A program made the position numbers and the translations under genes. From Arsenophonus endosymbiont of Aphis craccivora (GTDB taxonomy: Bacteria; Pseudomonadota; Gammaproteobacteria; Enterobacterales; Enterobacteriaceae), in the NCBI RefSeq assembly GCF_013460135.1, contig NZ_CP038155.1:124001-188000 (forward strand): a stretch of DNA of 64,000 nucleotides, read 5' to 3'. Each line of letters begins with the position of its first letter. The stretch's first letter is position 1. Under the pieces are notes generated by a model, which was given only the letters and a program-made list of their open reading frames with translations, was not told the DNA's origin and made no database searches. Positions 41,174-50,504 of the stretch are shown here, piece by piece.

Positions 41174-41782
41174 TTATTTTGCTTTTGACACAATCACCAT
41201 CGCCGGGCGTAGTAAGCGACCGTTTAAAGTATAACCTTTCTGAATAACATCAATAACTTGATTAGGTTCATGTTCTTCTGAATCGATCATGGTCATGGCT
41301 TGATGCAGTTCTGGATTGAAAGCAACATTCTTCTCGGCTACCACCTGAATACCGTATTTGCCAACAGTATCTAAAAAAGATTTTAAAGTTAATTCAAGTC
41401 CTTCAAGCATTGACATCGATTCAGAATTTTCCCGATTAACAAGTTCGATTGCTCTTTCCAAATTATCAATAACGGGTAACAACTCATTGGCAAACCTCTC
41501 TAGGGCAAACTTGTGTGCTTTTTCAACATCTTGCTCAGTACGGCGGCGAATATTTTCCACTTCAGCCTTAGCGCGTAGCAAAGCTTCACGCTCACGTTTT
41601 TGCGCTTCAAGCAATTGCTGCTCTAATTCAGTAATGAGTGGATCAATTAATACTTCTTCAGTAGAACTCACTGGTTGTTCGGTATCAATTGCTTGTTCTT
41701 TTGCCTCATTTTTTTGTGATTTTTTTAATTCTTTTTGTTTAGAGGCTTGCTCATCATGCAATTTATGATCTTTACTACTCAT
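41174..41782 (-). CDS. grpE: Heat-shock nucleotide exchange factor GrpE
   Basis: This 202-residue DnaK co-chaperone promotes ADP release. The N-terminal charged tail and long coiled coil (residues about 45-95, [32 protein letters not shown]) lead into the beta domain with the signature [10 protein letters not shown] and [14 protein letters not shown]. The ATG at 41782 has GGAG upstream. A sigma-32 promoter precedes it. Confidence 0.96.
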   Translation of the reverse strand: MSSKDHKLHDEQASKQKELKKSQKNEAKEQAIDTEQPVSSTEEVLIDPLITELEQQLLEAQKREREALLRAKAEVENIRRRTEQDVEKAHKFALERFANELLPVIDNLERAIELVNRENSESMSMLEGLELTLKSFLDTVGKYGIQVVAEKNVAFNPELHQAMTMIDSEEHEPNQVIDVIQKGYTLNGRLLRPAMVIVSKAK

Positions 41783-41830
41783 GAGTATCTCCACATTCTT
41801 TTTAGCATTAATCCAGATTATTAGCTTATT

Positions 41831-41856
41831 ATGGGGATAAAAGTTTGGGATTCAAG
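41831..41856 (-). promoter_or_regulatory. Sigma-32 heat-shock promoter of grpE
   Basis: On the minus strand cttgaa (41851-41856) and ccccat (41831-41836), spaced by 14 bp, match the sigma-32 consensus CTTGAAA and CCCCATNT. The position 50-70 bp ahead of grpE fits its known heat-shock control. Confidence 0.8.
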
Positions 41857-41889
41857 AGAACACGCCAACTTGATAAGAGGAAATAAACC

Positions 41890-42789
41890 ATGCTGACCGG
41901 AAAAGCAGCAAAAAAGACATTATTTGAATATATTGGCATTGTTGGTCATCCTCGACATCCAGAGGCATTGGCAACTCATGAACAACTTTATAATTGGCTT
42001 CGAGCGCAAAAATATAAAGTTATTGTTGAACGACAAATTGCTCAACAGCTTACACTCAAAAATGCCACCATTGGTGGATTAACAGAAATTGGTAAAACAG
42101 CTGATTTAATTATTGTTGTTGGCGGTGACGGTAATATGCTTGGCGCTGCTCGTGTTCTATCACGCTATGAAAATAAAGTTATTGGCATCAATCGCGGTAA
42201 CCTTGGTTTTTTAACTGATCTTGGGCCAGATAACGCGCTACAACAGCTAACAGAAGTATTAGTTGGCCATTTCTATGAAGAACAACGCTTCTTACTGGAA
42301 ACTCAAATCAGCAAAAAAAATCACAAACCTCGCATTAGTACGGCAATTAATGAGGTAATTTTACACCCCGGCAAAGTGGCTCACATGATTGAATTTGAAG
42401 TTTATATTGATGATCGCTTTGCCTTTTCACAACGTTCCGATGGACTAATTATTACTACACCAACTGGCTCAACCGCTTATTCACTCTCTGCCGGTGGCCC
42501 GATACTAACTACAAATCTAGAGGCTATCGCGCTAGTCCCTATGTTCCCTCACACCCTCTCATCGCGTCCATTAGTCATCAGCAGCGATAGTAGTATTAAA
42601 TTAAAATTTAGACAAAAAAACATCAATTATGAAATCAGCTGTGACAGCCAAATTATTTTACCTATCCAAGATGATGATGAAGTATTAATCAAACGAAGTA
42701 ATAAAAAACTTAATCTCATCCACCCAAAAGATTATAATTATTTCAATACATTAAGTTCAAAATTAGGCTGGTCAAAGAAAACCTTTTGA
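41890..42789 (+). CDS. nadK: NAD kinase
   Basis: This 299-residue NAD kinase makes NADP from NAD and ATP. The GGDGN motif is at residues 78-82, with NE in [10 protein letters not shown] and the [16 protein letters not shown] loop. It is slightly longer than E. coli (292) through the N-terminus. It is divergent from grpE. Because nadB is dead in the same window, the cell must obtain NAD precursors elsewhere and still needs this enzyme. Confidence 0.97.
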   Translation: MLTGKAAKKTLFEYIGIVGHPRHPEALATHEQLYNWLRAQKYKVIVERQIAQQLTLKNATIGGLTEIGKTADLIIVVGGDGNMLGAARVLSRYENKVIGINRGNLGFLTDLGPDNALQQLTEVLVGHFYEEQRFLLETQISKKNHKPRISTAINEVILHPGKVAHMIEFEVYIDDRFAFSQRSDGLIITTPTGSTAYSLSAGGPILTTNLEAIALVPMFPHTLSSRPLVISSDSSIKLKFRQKNINYEISCDSQIILPIQDDDEVLIKRSNKKLNLIHPKDYNYFNTLSSKLGWSKKTF

Positions 42790-42810
42790 TTTTTTTTAAT
42801 TACTACTTTA

Positions 42811-42848
42811 CTGTATAAAAAACCAGTTTATACTGTATTTATTAACAG
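42811..42848 (+). promoter_or_regulatory. Two LexA boxes upstream of recN
   Basis: The sequence ctgtatttattaacag (42833-42848) is a perfect CTGT-N8-ACAG LexA box, and ctgtataaaaaaccag (42811-42826) is one base off. The spacing and sequence resemble the tandem LexA boxes of E. coli recN, one of the most strongly SOS-induced genes. Confidence 0.85.
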
Positions 42849-42875
42849 TTGTGTTTTTACATACAGGAGAAACAC

Positions 42876-44508
42876 ATGCTTATTCAATTAACCATCAATA
42901 ATTTTGCCATTGTCCGCAAACTAGAAATTGATTTTCATCCTGGTATGAGTGCTATTACCGGTGAAACAGGGGCTGGCAAATCAATTGCAATTGATGCATT
43001 AGGTTTATGTTTAGGCAACCGAGCGGATACCAATATTGTTCGCCCTGGTGCTTCTCGTACCGATATCTGTGCCTATTTTTCTCTTACTGATACTCCTTCA
43101 GCGCAAGAGTGGCTTAAAAATTATCAGTTAGATAACCATAATGAATGCTTGCTACGCAGAACCATCACTGCTGATGGACGATCACGTGGTTTTATTAACG
43201 GCACAGCGGTTCCCTTATCACAATTGCGCGAACTAGGGACGTTACTTATTCAAATAAATGGCCAGCACGCTCACCAATTATTATTAGATAATCAGCATCA
43301 AAAATTTCTGTTGGATACTTACGCTAACCAAACCACTCTCTTGGCTGAAATGAAATCGGCCTGGAAAAATTGGCATCAAAGTTGCCAAGAACTAACGAAA
43401 TTTCAACAACAAGCAACTGAACGCCTGTCGCGCAAACAACTTATTGAATATCATCTTAAAGAATTGGGTGAATTGATACCACAAGCTGATGAATATCAAA
43501 AATTAGAGCAAGAGTATAAACAGCTAGCAAATCGTGAACAATTTCTTTCCTTAAGTCAAAATGCATTACAAATTCTTAATGACAATGAGGAACAAAATAT
43601 TATCAGTATGCTAAATCATGCAAAGCAAGAAATTAATGAGCTTGTTTCTGTTAGTAATCAATTCAGTCATTTACTTGATATTCTTGAAGAGGCATCGATC
43701 CAAATTAATGAAGTGAGTAATGAATTGCGTCATTATGGTTATCGAACGGAGCTAGATCCTAGCCAAATATGTCAATTTAGCCCGTAAACATCGGGTTGCG
43801 CCCGAATTATTGTTTTAATTACACCAACAACTACTGTCAGAACAAGAAAAACTAAATCAGCAGCAAGATGATTGTGACCACTTAACTAGTCAGGTCGAAG
43901 TTCAACATCAATATGCATTAGAAATAGCCGGCAAACTCCACCAAATACGACAACAATATGCCAGTGAATTAAGTCAATTAATCACCAACAGTATGCACCA
44001 ACTTTCAATGCCTCATGGCTATTTTACGGTTGATGTAAATTTTAATCCTGAACATTTACAAATTGATGGAGCAATCCAAGTCGAGTTCAACGTGACAACC
44101 AATCCTGGGCAACCACATCAAGCATTAATAAAAATTGCTTCAGGTGGAGAACTATCACGCATCGCGCTGGCCATACAAGTCATTACAGCCCAAAAAATGG
44201 ATACTCCCGCACTTATTTTTGATGAAGTTGATGTGGGTATCAGCGGTGCTACCGCCGCGGTGGTTGGAAAATTGTTACGTGAATTAGGCAATTCAACTCA
44301 AGTTATGTGTGTTACCCATTTACCTCAAGTTGCAGCCTGTGGACATCACCATTTTTATGTGAGTAAACAGACCAATGGCTGTGAAACAGAAACACAAATG
44401 CAATTATTAGATAAAAAAACTCGCTTACAAGAAATCGCCCGTTTACTGGGTGGTAGTGAAGTAACAAAAAACATCCTGGCTAGCGAAAAAGATCTACTTG
44501 CTGCTTAA
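42876..44508 (+). pseudogene. recN: DNA repair protein RecN, deletion and nonsense
   Basis: RecN is an SMC-like ATPase in double-strand break repair. The N-terminal head with Walker A ([24 protein letters not shown]) and first coiled coil are readable to RTELDPS near 43765. There about 11 codons are missing and the frame shifts; the next frame ([14 protein letters not shown]) meets a TAA near 43816, and continues to the signature [14 protein letters not shown], Walker [15 protein letters not shown] and the C-terminus at 44508. The N-terminal head and the C-terminal head are thus in separate pieces. The start ATG has AGGAG upstream, and the LexA boxes are intact. Confidence 0.92.
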
Positions 44509-44615
44509 AAACATCCTCAACTTTATTGTATAGTATAGGTCATAGAAAAATGAGGAAAGGTTTTCAATTTCATCAATGTCGATTATTATCGATATTCTGA
44601 CTCTTAAAGGAATAT

Positions 44616-44981
44616 ATGACCATGCGTTGTAAACTGTTAATTCCTGCTGCTATGTCTGTTGTTGTTTTAACAGCGGGTTGTTCTATAGCAGAACGGCTTG
44701 TTTACCGTCCTGACATTAATCAAGGCAACTATCTTTCTGCCAGTGATGTTGCAAAAATCCAAAAAGGAATGACGCAACAGCAAGTAGCCTATACATTAGG
44801 AACACCAATGCTAAAGGAACCGTTTGGCCAGCAAGTTTGGTATTATATTTTCCGTCAACAGCTGGGACATGAAAAAGTTAAACAGCAAACACTAACACTC
44901 ACTTTTGATCGCAATGGGATTTTAGTTGACATCAAAAATAACGATGCATTAGCAGCACAAAAAGCATCAACACTTATGTAG
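44616..44981 (+). CDS. bamE: Outer membrane assembly lipoprotein BamE
   Basis: This 121-residue SmpA/OmlA-family lipoprotein of the BAM complex helps insert outer-membrane beta-barrels. The N-terminal signal ends in the lipobox LTAGC; the mature part has the conserved [11 protein letters not shown] and [14 protein letters not shown]. The ATG at 44616 has AAAGGA at good spacing; the ATG at 44622 gives the E. coli-like MRCK start. Confidence 0.94.
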   Translation: MTMRCKLLIPAAMSVVVLTAGCSIAERLVYRPDINQGNYLSASDVAKIQKGMTQQQVAYTLGTPMLKEPFGQQVWYYIFRQQLGHEKVKQQTLTLTFDRNGILVDIKNNDALAAQKASTLM

Positions 44982-45025
44982 ATGCTACATCACGTTATTG
45001 ATATTTATTTAAATAAATATTAATA

Positions 45026-45059
45026 GACTGCCAATTAGGCGACATTTAAATTGGCGGTC
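45026..45059. terminator. Hairpin between bamE and rnfH
   Basis: An 11-bp stem (gactgccaatt at 45026-45036 with aattggcggtc at 45049-45059, one G-U pair) separates the convergent bamE and rnfH genes. A 20-bp perfect palindrome of A/T bases precedes it at 45001-45020. Confidence 0.6.
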
Positions 45060-45084
45060 AACCTACCTCATTACAAACAGATTA

Positions 45085-45375
45085 TTAAGATTTTTGTTTG
45101 GCTTTTTCTGCCCGTTTACGACGTATCTCTTTCGGATCAGCAAGTAATGGACGATAAATTTCAACCCGATCACCATCAGAGAAGATATCTGATAATTTAG
45201 CGGGTCGACTATAAATACCGACTTTATTTTTACTCAAATCAATGTCATCTCGAAGTGACAAAATACCTGATTGCATAATTGCCTCTTCAACACTCGCACC
45301 CTCTGCTAGCTTGACTCGCAACAGAAATTGCCTATCTGGCAATGCATAAACCACCTCAATATTTATTTCAACCAT
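45085..45375 (-). CDS. rnfH: RnfH family protein (beta-grasp)
   Basis: This 96-residue ubiquitin-like beta-grasp protein (UPF0125) has [16 protein letters not shown] at its start and [23 protein letters not shown] at its end. It is called RnfH in relatives; its molecular role is unclear. The ATG at 45375 overlaps ratA by 8 bp, as in the E. coli ratA-rnfH pair. Confidence 0.9.
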   Translation of the reverse strand: MVEINIEVVYALPDRQFLLRVKLAEGASVEEAIMQSGILSLRDDIDLSKNKVGIYSRPAKLSDIFSDGDRVEIYRPLLADPKEIRRKRAEKAKQKS

Positions 45376-45802
45376 AATAAACCTCGTGAGCACGTTGAGT
45401 AAAAGCTTGCACCATATTTCCAGCCAATTCTTTAAAAATCCGACCAAAAGCCAACTCAATCAATTTATTAGTAAATTCAAAATCAAGATATAATTCCACT
45501 TTACAGGCATTTTCATTTAAAGGTGTAAATAACCAATTACCCATTAATTTACGAAATGGCCCTTTTACCAACTGTATTTGAATACTCTTATTATCTTGCA
45601 ATATATTATGCGTAATAAAAGTCTTACTAATACCCGCTTTAGCAACCTCAACCGACGCAGTCATTTCATTATTAACATGATTCAGCACCCGACTGCCCAC
45701 ACAACCTGGTAAAAATTGTGGATATGAATCTACATCATTAACTAAATTGTACATTTTCTCCGCACTATAAGGCACTAATGCAGATCGACTAATTTGCGGC
45801 AT
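45368..45802 (-). CDS. ratA: Ribosome association toxin / coenzyme Q-binding protein RatA
   Basis: This 144-residue START-domain protein is reported in E. coli to bind 50S subunits and block 70S association; it is also related to the COQ10 family. [33 protein letters not shown] opens the domain, and [31 protein letters not shown] closes it. The ATG at 45802 gives MPQISR; a start at 45841 would add a hydrophobic leader. It is divergent from smpB. Confidence 0.93.
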   Translation of the reverse strand: MPQISRSALVPYSAEKMYNLVNDVDSYPQFLPGCVGSRVLNHVNNEMTASVEVAKAGISKTFITHNILQDNKSIQIQLVKGPFRKLMGNWLFTPLNENACKVELYLDFEFTNKLIELAFGRIFKELAGNMVQAFTQRAHEVYYG

Positions 45803-45959
45803 AATCATTCTCACCAAATAAATCAGAAACAATAATAACATTGATATACACTTAAATAAAAATTCTGCACGACAACTTAGTCTAATAAATGCTCACTTAA
45901 CACCAAATAATAGATCCTTACCGTGCCATTTATTTATACATACAGTATAATCGCCAATT

Positions 45960-46442
45960 ATGACAAAGAAAAAAGCACACAAGCCCGGTTCGGCAACGAT
46001 TACGTTAAATAAAAGAGCACGCCATGAATACTTCATCAGTGAAGAAATTGAGGCGGGCTTAGCTTTGCAGGGTTGGGAAGTCAAAGCACTACGCGCAGGT
46101 AAAGCCAATATTAGAGACAGTTATGTTTTACTGAAAGAAGGTGAAGCCTATCTTTTTAGTGCAACAATTACCCCGCTAAATGTAGCCTCCTCCCATGTGG
46201 TTTGTGATCCAATGCGCACCCGAAAGTTATTGCTAAATCAGCGTGAACTAGATTCGCTATTTGGTAAAATCAATCGCGAAGGCCACACAGCGGTAGCATT
46301 ATCCCTTTACTGGAAAAATGCCTGGTGTAAAGTCAAAATTGGTGTCGCCAAGGGTAAAAAAGAGCACGATAAGCGTTCTGACATTAAAGATCGCGAATGG
46401 AAGTTAGACAAAGCGAGAGTTATGAAAAACGCAGGTCGATAA
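45960..46442 (+). CDS. smpB: SsrA-binding protein SmpB
   Basis: This 160-residue OB-fold RNA-binding protein delivers tmRNA to stalled ribosomes. [31 protein letters not shown] and the basic C-terminal tail ([29 protein letters not shown]) needed in the decoding centre are intact. It lies directly upstream of ssrA as in E. coli. Confidence 0.97.
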   Translation: MTKKKAHKPGSATITLNKRARHEYFISEEIEAGLALQGWEVKALRAGKANIRDSYVLLKEGEAYLFSATITPLNVASSHVVCDPMRTRKLLLNQRELDSLFGKINREGHTAVALSLYWKNAWCKVKIGVAKGKKEHDKRSDIKDREWKLDKARVMKNAGR

Positions 46443-46457
46443 TGAGCTAAGTGCTAG

Positions 46458-46485
46458 CATTATTAAGTTTTTTTTCTGATATAAT
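46458..46485 (+). promoter_or_regulatory. ssrA promoter
   Basis: A perfect TATAAT -10 at 46480-46485 lies 15 bp before the mature 5' end of tmRNA, consistent with a short precursor. The -35 (cattat at 46458-46463, 16-bp spacing) is weak. Confidence 0.6.
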
Positions 46486-46500
46486 TAAAGTAATAAACTT

Positions 46501-46864
46501 GGGGCTGATTCTGGATTCGACGGGATTTGCGAAACCCAAGGTGCATGCCGAGGGGCGGTTTGCCTCGTAAAAAGCCGCAAAAAAATAGTCGCAAACGACG
46601 ATAAATACGCACTGGCAGCTTAATAACCTGCGCAGAGCCCTCTCTCCCTAGCCTCCGCTCTTAGGACGTGGATCAAGAGAGGTCAAACCTAAAAGAGATC
46701 GCGTGGATGCCTAGCCTGGGGTTGAAGCGTTAAACTTAATCAGGATAGTCTGTTAGTAGTGTGTCTGTCCACAGCTAGCTGGCGAATGTAAAGACTAGAC
46801 TAAGCATGTAGTACCGAGGATGTAGAAATTTCGGACGCGGGTTCAACTCCCGCCAGCTCCACCA
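46501..46864 (+). ncRNA. ssrA: Transfer-messenger RNA
   Basis: This is tmRNA, which rescues stalled ribosomes with SmpB. It begins ggggctgattctggattcg and ends with the tRNA-Ala-like acceptor and CCA (cgccagctccacca), 364 nt, one more than E. coli. The tag frame (46591-46623, gcaaacgacg to taa) encodes ANDDKYALAA after the alanine from the charged tmRNA, compared with ANDENYALAA in E. coli; the ALAA degron for ClpXP is kept. Its 3' end is also the likely attachment site of the adjoining island. Confidence 0.97.
46838..46864 (+). other. Probable attL core of the ssrA island
   Basis: The 3' end of ssrA, including the T-arm and acceptor stem, is the usual integration site of CP4-57-like elements. 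An integrase pseudogene starts 190 bp beyond it and reads away from ssrA, as expected. No second copy of this end was found inside the window, so the attR side must lie beyond 64 kb if it survives. Confidence 0.55.
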
Positions 46865-46910
46865 AAATTCTCCATCGGTGATTACCAGAGTCATCCGATG
46901 AAGTCCTAAT

Positions 46911-46943
46911 AGCCCGCACGGCGCAAGCCCTGCGGGCTTTTTT
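46911..46943 (+). terminator. Terminator after ssrA
   Basis: A perfect 8-bp GC-rich stem (agcccgca at 46911-46918, tgcgggct at 46931-46938) is followed by six T residues. Confidence 0.85.
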
Positions 46944-47056
46944 GTGCTTTCAATTTGTCCCGCGAAGTCTGATGCCAACTAATTAAATTCGAACCTTTTA
47001 GGCACCTCGTAAAGCTTTATTGTTTTTGATGTGCCTAAAACTATGGACACCCGGCA

Positions 47057-48299
47057 ATGGCAAGACAAACCAAACCTCTATACGTTAAAGAAATCGAATC
47101 CGCCAAACCCAAAGAAGAGGACTACGTTCTCTATGATGACGATGGCCTTGAACTACTCATCAAATCCAGCGGGAGTAAAATCTGGCAGTTTCGATACATT
47201 AGCCCTGTTACCAAGAAACGGGCGAAGAAGAGCATAGGCCCCTACCCGTCAGTTACCCTTGCCGATGCCAGAAACTATCGAGCAGAGTCCCGCTCTCTCC
47301 TTGCGAAACAAATCGATCCTCAAGAGCATCAGCAAGAACAACTGCGTAGTTCGCTTGAAGCTAAAACCAACACTTTCCAGCTCGTGGCAGAACGCTGGTG
47401 GAATGTGAAGAAAGCCAGCGTGACTGAGGACTACGCAGAGGATATCTGGCGTGCTCTTGAGAGAGATATCTTTCCTGCGATTGGTGATGTAAGCGTTACA
47501 GATATTAAAGCTCATACACTGGTTCAGGCCGTTCAACCTGTTCAGGCCAGAGGAGCGCTGGAAACCGTTCGTCGTCTTTGCCAACGTATCAATGAAGTCA
47601 TGATATATGTCCAGAACACAGGCCTGATTGATGCTGTTCCCAGCGTTAATATCGGTAAAGCCTTCGAGAAGCCACAGAAAAAGAACATGCCCAGCATTCG
47701 TCTGGACCAGCTACCTCAACTGATGCAGACGATGCGTACGGCCAGCATTAGCCTTTCAACACGATGCTTGTTCATGTGGGCAACTTCTTACCATCACCCG
47801 CCCTGCCGAAGCGGCTGAAGACCGTTGGGAAGAGGTAGACATGTAAGCACGAGAATGGAAGATTCCTGCATCACGCATGAAGATGAACGGTGACCATACT
47901 GTGCCATTGTCAGATGAGGCTCTCTCTATTCTGGAAATAATGAAGTCTCTCAGTGGTGGCCGAGAATTTATCTTTCCTAGCCGTATCAAGCCAAACCAGC
48001 CGATGAACAGCCAAACCGTCAATGCATCGCTAAAGCGTGCGGGCTTTGGCGGAGTGCTTGTTTCGCATGGCCTGCGATCTATTGCCAGTACGGCCCTTAA
48101 CGAGCAGGGCTTTCCACCAGATGTGATTGAAGCAGCACTTGCTCACGTGGACAAGAATGAGGTGTGTCGTGCTTACAACCGTAGCGATTATCTTGAGCAG
48201 AGACGACCAATGATGCAATAGAGGGATGATTTTGTGAAAGCTGCTGATGCAGGTAGTTTATTCATAAATGGTGTTCAAAACCTACGTTTGGTTATTTAA
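47057..48299 (+). pseudogene. Island tyrosine-recombinase integrase (P4/CP4-57 type), three lesions
   Basis: The ancestral product was 413 residues: an N-terminal DUF4102-like arm domain (YVKEIESAKPKEEDYVLYDDDGLELLIKSSG), a core-binding domain and a catalytic domain with the first arginine in TITRPAEAAEDRWEE, HGLRSIASTALNE and the tyrosine region AHVDKNEVCRAYNRSDYLEQRRPMMQ. Lesions are a one-base gain near 47775-47780 (gtgggcaac), a TAA at 47843-47845 and a TAG at 48219-48221, after which WRDDFVKAAD continues to 48299. It was oriented away from ssrA. Active recombinase cannot be made. Confidence 0.92.
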
Positions 48300-48333
48300 C
48301 TTTCAAACGATTGCGCCTGAAGGGGCGCAAAAC

Positions 48334-48837
48334 TTATAATTTTTTTGGCTTAAGAACTTTTTCATTCAAAGCTGTACCCAGCTCAACATTTTTCTTACCC
48401 CAAAGCTGGATCTTACTTACTCGATTTTCTTCTTTTAAATCAATGTTGTTATTGTGTTTTTTTTGTTCCTCAATGCACAACCAAAGTGGTCGCTCAATTG
48501 CTTCTGCGGCATCAGTCCAACGCTTCCATCCTCCCACGGCTTGAGGAGTAATCTGCAGTAATCGAATAGCCTCTTCCATTATTGGATTATAGACTTCAGC
48601 CTTAGTAGCCCCACCTTTAGCTGCGGCCTTAACTTTCGCTTTATAGATTTTTCTCTCTTCATCTATAAGCTCACAGCACATGCATGCGCCAGAACACTCA
48701 TGCAGCAACGCGAGAGCGACATTTAGAGCCTGAATCGATCGCCGTTTGTTATAATTCCAGGCTGCTTTAGCCCATTGATACGCAATACCTGCTAGTAAGA
48801 GATTAAATCTGAAGTTTTCATTCAGCCCTTTGACCAC
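48334..48837 (-). CDS. Hypothetical protein, island
   Basis: This 167-residue frame from a GTG at 48837 overlaps the end of the gene at 48822-49097 by 16 bp. It contains helical stretches (LLAGIAYQWAKAAWNYNKRRSIQALNVALALLHE) and a cysteine cluster (CSGACMCCE), followed by a basic segment. I do not recognise a family. The lack of a good ribosome-binding site, and a combined length one base short of a multiple of three, suggest that the two frames were once one gene of about 254 residues split by a one-base loss. Confidence 0.5.
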   Translation of the reverse strand: MVKGLNENFRFNLLLAGIAYQWAKAAWNYNKRRSIQALNVALALLHECSGACMCCELIDEERKIYKAKVKAAAKGGATKAEVYNPIMEEAIRLLQITPQAVGGWKRWTDAAEAIERPLWLCIEEQKKHNNNIDLKEENRVSKIQLWGKKNVELGTALNEKVLKPKKL

Positions 48838-49097
48838 CCATTCGCACGCAAGTGCGAAAGCTCAATATCTAATCGAGGCCTACACTTAATAATCGCATCG
48901 TCGCACTTTGAGTAGTTACTCAGCACCTGATTCAAAAAATCATTAACTATCTTATTATTATCATTTAATAAAGAGAACTCATCTAGCATTTTATCACCAG
49001 CAGGCCATCTGTCTGGTTTGAATTCTTGCTGCAAGCCATCGCGTATTCTTACGTATTGCTCACAAAGCATGCCAAAACACCAATTCAAATCATCCAT
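48822..49097 (-). CDS. Hypothetical protein, island (possibly N-terminal half of the preceding frame)
   Basis: This 91-residue frame starts at 49097 (MDDLNWCFGMLCEQYVRIRDGLQQEF) and is rich in charged residues and predicted helix. It stops inside the start of the frame at 48334-48837. No family recognised. It is either a small gene or the N-terminal half of a frameshifted gene continued by its neighbour. Confidence 0.5.
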   Translation of the reverse strand: MDDLNWCFGMLCEQYVRIRDGLQQEFKPDRWPAGDKMLDEFSLLNDNNKIVNDFLNQVLSNYSKCDDAIIKCRPRLDIELSHLRANGWSKG

Positions 49098-49223
49098 ATA
49101 TTAATCAACCAGTTATCCGCATCTGCCGTAAAAAAAGTTTTTTATGGCAGCTATATTTTTTCACATGTTCATCGAAGTTAACCTCAATCTCGTTCAAAAC
49201 CAAACGATAAAGAGGAAGGCAAG

Positions 49224-49442
49224 ATAATCACATCCAATGTAAGAATTTTACGTTTAAACACCATTGTCATTAAAACTGGCATAGCCAGATCCACCATTTA
49301 CGACTGGCTAAATCCAAAGTCACCAAGATACGACTCTTCTTTTCCTAAGCCACGGAAGCTTGGAAAGCAGTCTGTAGGCTGGCTTGAGTCAGAAATTGAC
49401 GGGTGGATCAATGAAATCGCTAAGACCTCAAAAGAAGCTTAA
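49224..49442 (+). CDS. AlpA-family regulator, unusual start codon
   Basis: This is a small MerR/AlpA-type helix-turn-helix regulator of about 72 residues: NVRILRLNTIVIKTGIARSTIYDWLN is the recognition part, followed by the wing (FPKPRKLGKQSVGWLESEIDGWI). Such proteins activate the excision functions of P4/CP4-57-like islands. There is no ATG: after the ribosome-binding site agaggaagg, the frame reads ATA ATC ACA at 49224, where relatives would start with ATG. It may be started from ATA/ATT inefficiently, or be dead. Confidence 0.7.
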   Translation: MITSNVRILRLNTIVIKTGIARSTIYDWLNPKSPRYDSSFPKPRKLGKQSVGWLESEIDGWINEIAKTSKEA

Positions 49443-49474
49443 TTTTTATTACTCACAGGTTAAGGGGAAAAGTG

Positions 49475-50233
49475 ATGTCACAGCGTGTAACATACAGTAC
49501 ATCTAACAATACAACGATTGAAATTTTTAAAAGATATTGCCGCATTAAAAATTGCTCATTATCATCCGCAATTTCATTGGCAACGGATGCCGTCGCGCCA
49601 GTTTTAGAAAAAATAATATCACATCATGATGAAGCTAGTGAAATTGAAAAAAACCTCTTTCAAGCTTGTTTCTTTTCCAAGAACAGAACATTACGTAGCG
49701 TACCTGTCAGATCACAAGAGGAGTATTACCTTGCCATTTGGAATACTCACATCAAATATAACATCGACAACCTTGACCACAATCGTTATAAACACAGCTT
49801 GCCTAATAGAAGAATTTGGAAAGATGAGAAAAAAAAGATAATAGAAAATCAAGAAAGAATCATAGAAAAATACAATGCCAAGAAAGGAATATTCATTTAT
49901 CTAGACAGAAGGGTCAACTATGCCTACAAGATATCAGCTGGATACTCAAACCTAAGATTAATTAAAGAGACTTCGTATGAAGATATTTCCTTTGACTTCA
50001 CCAAAATGATTATCGTTCCTATATTAGACCTAATCACATTAGGAATAGATGAAACTGTTCGTCGAAAAAACGACAACAAAACTGTGCAGTGCATCTGCTG
50101 GATTCCAGTTTATTATATAAACAACAAGGCATTAATGATACCAGTAGTTCATGAGGACGATGTTTCTGCCTCAACGAAAAATGGAGGGAAAATCATTATT
50201 GTTGAACCATTCAAAGACGAAGTAAAAATGTAA
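49475..50233 (+). CDS. Hypothetical protein, 252 residues, island
   Basis: A well-formed gene with AGGGG before the ATG at 49475. The start (MSQRVTYSTSNNTTIEIFKRYCRIKNCSLSSAISLATDAVAPVLEKI) looks helical and could be a ribbon-helix-helix-like or coiled domain; the middle is basic (KDEKKKIIENQERIIEKYNAKKG) and the C-terminal third is beta-rich (IICWIPVYYINNKALMIPVVHEDD-like). I do not recognise the family. It is co-directional with the HTH gene that follows, and more AT-rich than the defence cargo. Confidence 0.6.
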   Translation: MSQRVTYSTSNNTTIEIFKRYCRIKNCSLSSAISLATDAVAPVLEKIISHHDEASEIEKNLFQACFFSKNRTLRSVPVRSQEEYYLAIWNTHIKYNIDNLDHNRYKHSLPNRRIWKDEKKKIIENQERIIEKYNAKKGIFIYLDRRVNYAYKISAGYSNLRLIKETSYEDISFDFTKMIIVPILDLITLGIDETVRRKNDNKTVQCICWIPVYYINNKALMIPVVHEDDVSASTKNGGKIIIVEPFKDEVKM

Positions 50234-50267
50234 TTAATGACACCAATATTAAGAAAAACAGGGTACA

Positions 50268-50504
50268 TTGCATAATGAAACACTAAGAACCCAACTTTCA
50301 ATCATCTATGAGATTTTTATAGAAAACATGAAGCTTCACATAAACAAAATGCTTAAAGCAGCAGGTAGCCCACAAGGGAGTAAATATTATAATTATATCC
50401 AACTAGCAAAGAAACGGGGTCTCACGCAGTCACAGACTGCAAAACATTTATGCATAAGTATTTCGACAGTGAAAAGAAATTGGGATGGTGCCGTAATAGA
50501 CTAG
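50268..50504 (+). CDS. Small helix-turn-helix protein
   Basis: This 78-residue frame starts with a TTG at 50268 behind an AGGG. The C-terminal half (YIQLAKKRGLTQSQTAKHLCISISTVKRNW) is a clear helix-turn-helix of the LuxR/sigma-like or transposase-like type. It probably binds DNA and may regulate the island. Starts other than TTG are not available in this frame. Confidence 0.55.
   Translation: MHNETLRTQLSIIYEIFIENMKLHINKMLKAAGSPQGSKYYNYIQLAKKRGLTQSQTAKHLCISISTVKRNWDGAVID

Noticed and set aside
45001-45020. 20-bp perfect A/T palindrome after bamE
   Set aside because: It is striking, but only A and T are used in an AT-rich gap, and the adjacent GC-containing hairpin is the better terminator.
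47249-47584. Minus-strand frame of 111 codons inside the island integrase
   Set aside because: Shadow of the integrase pseudogene; no start site or domain.
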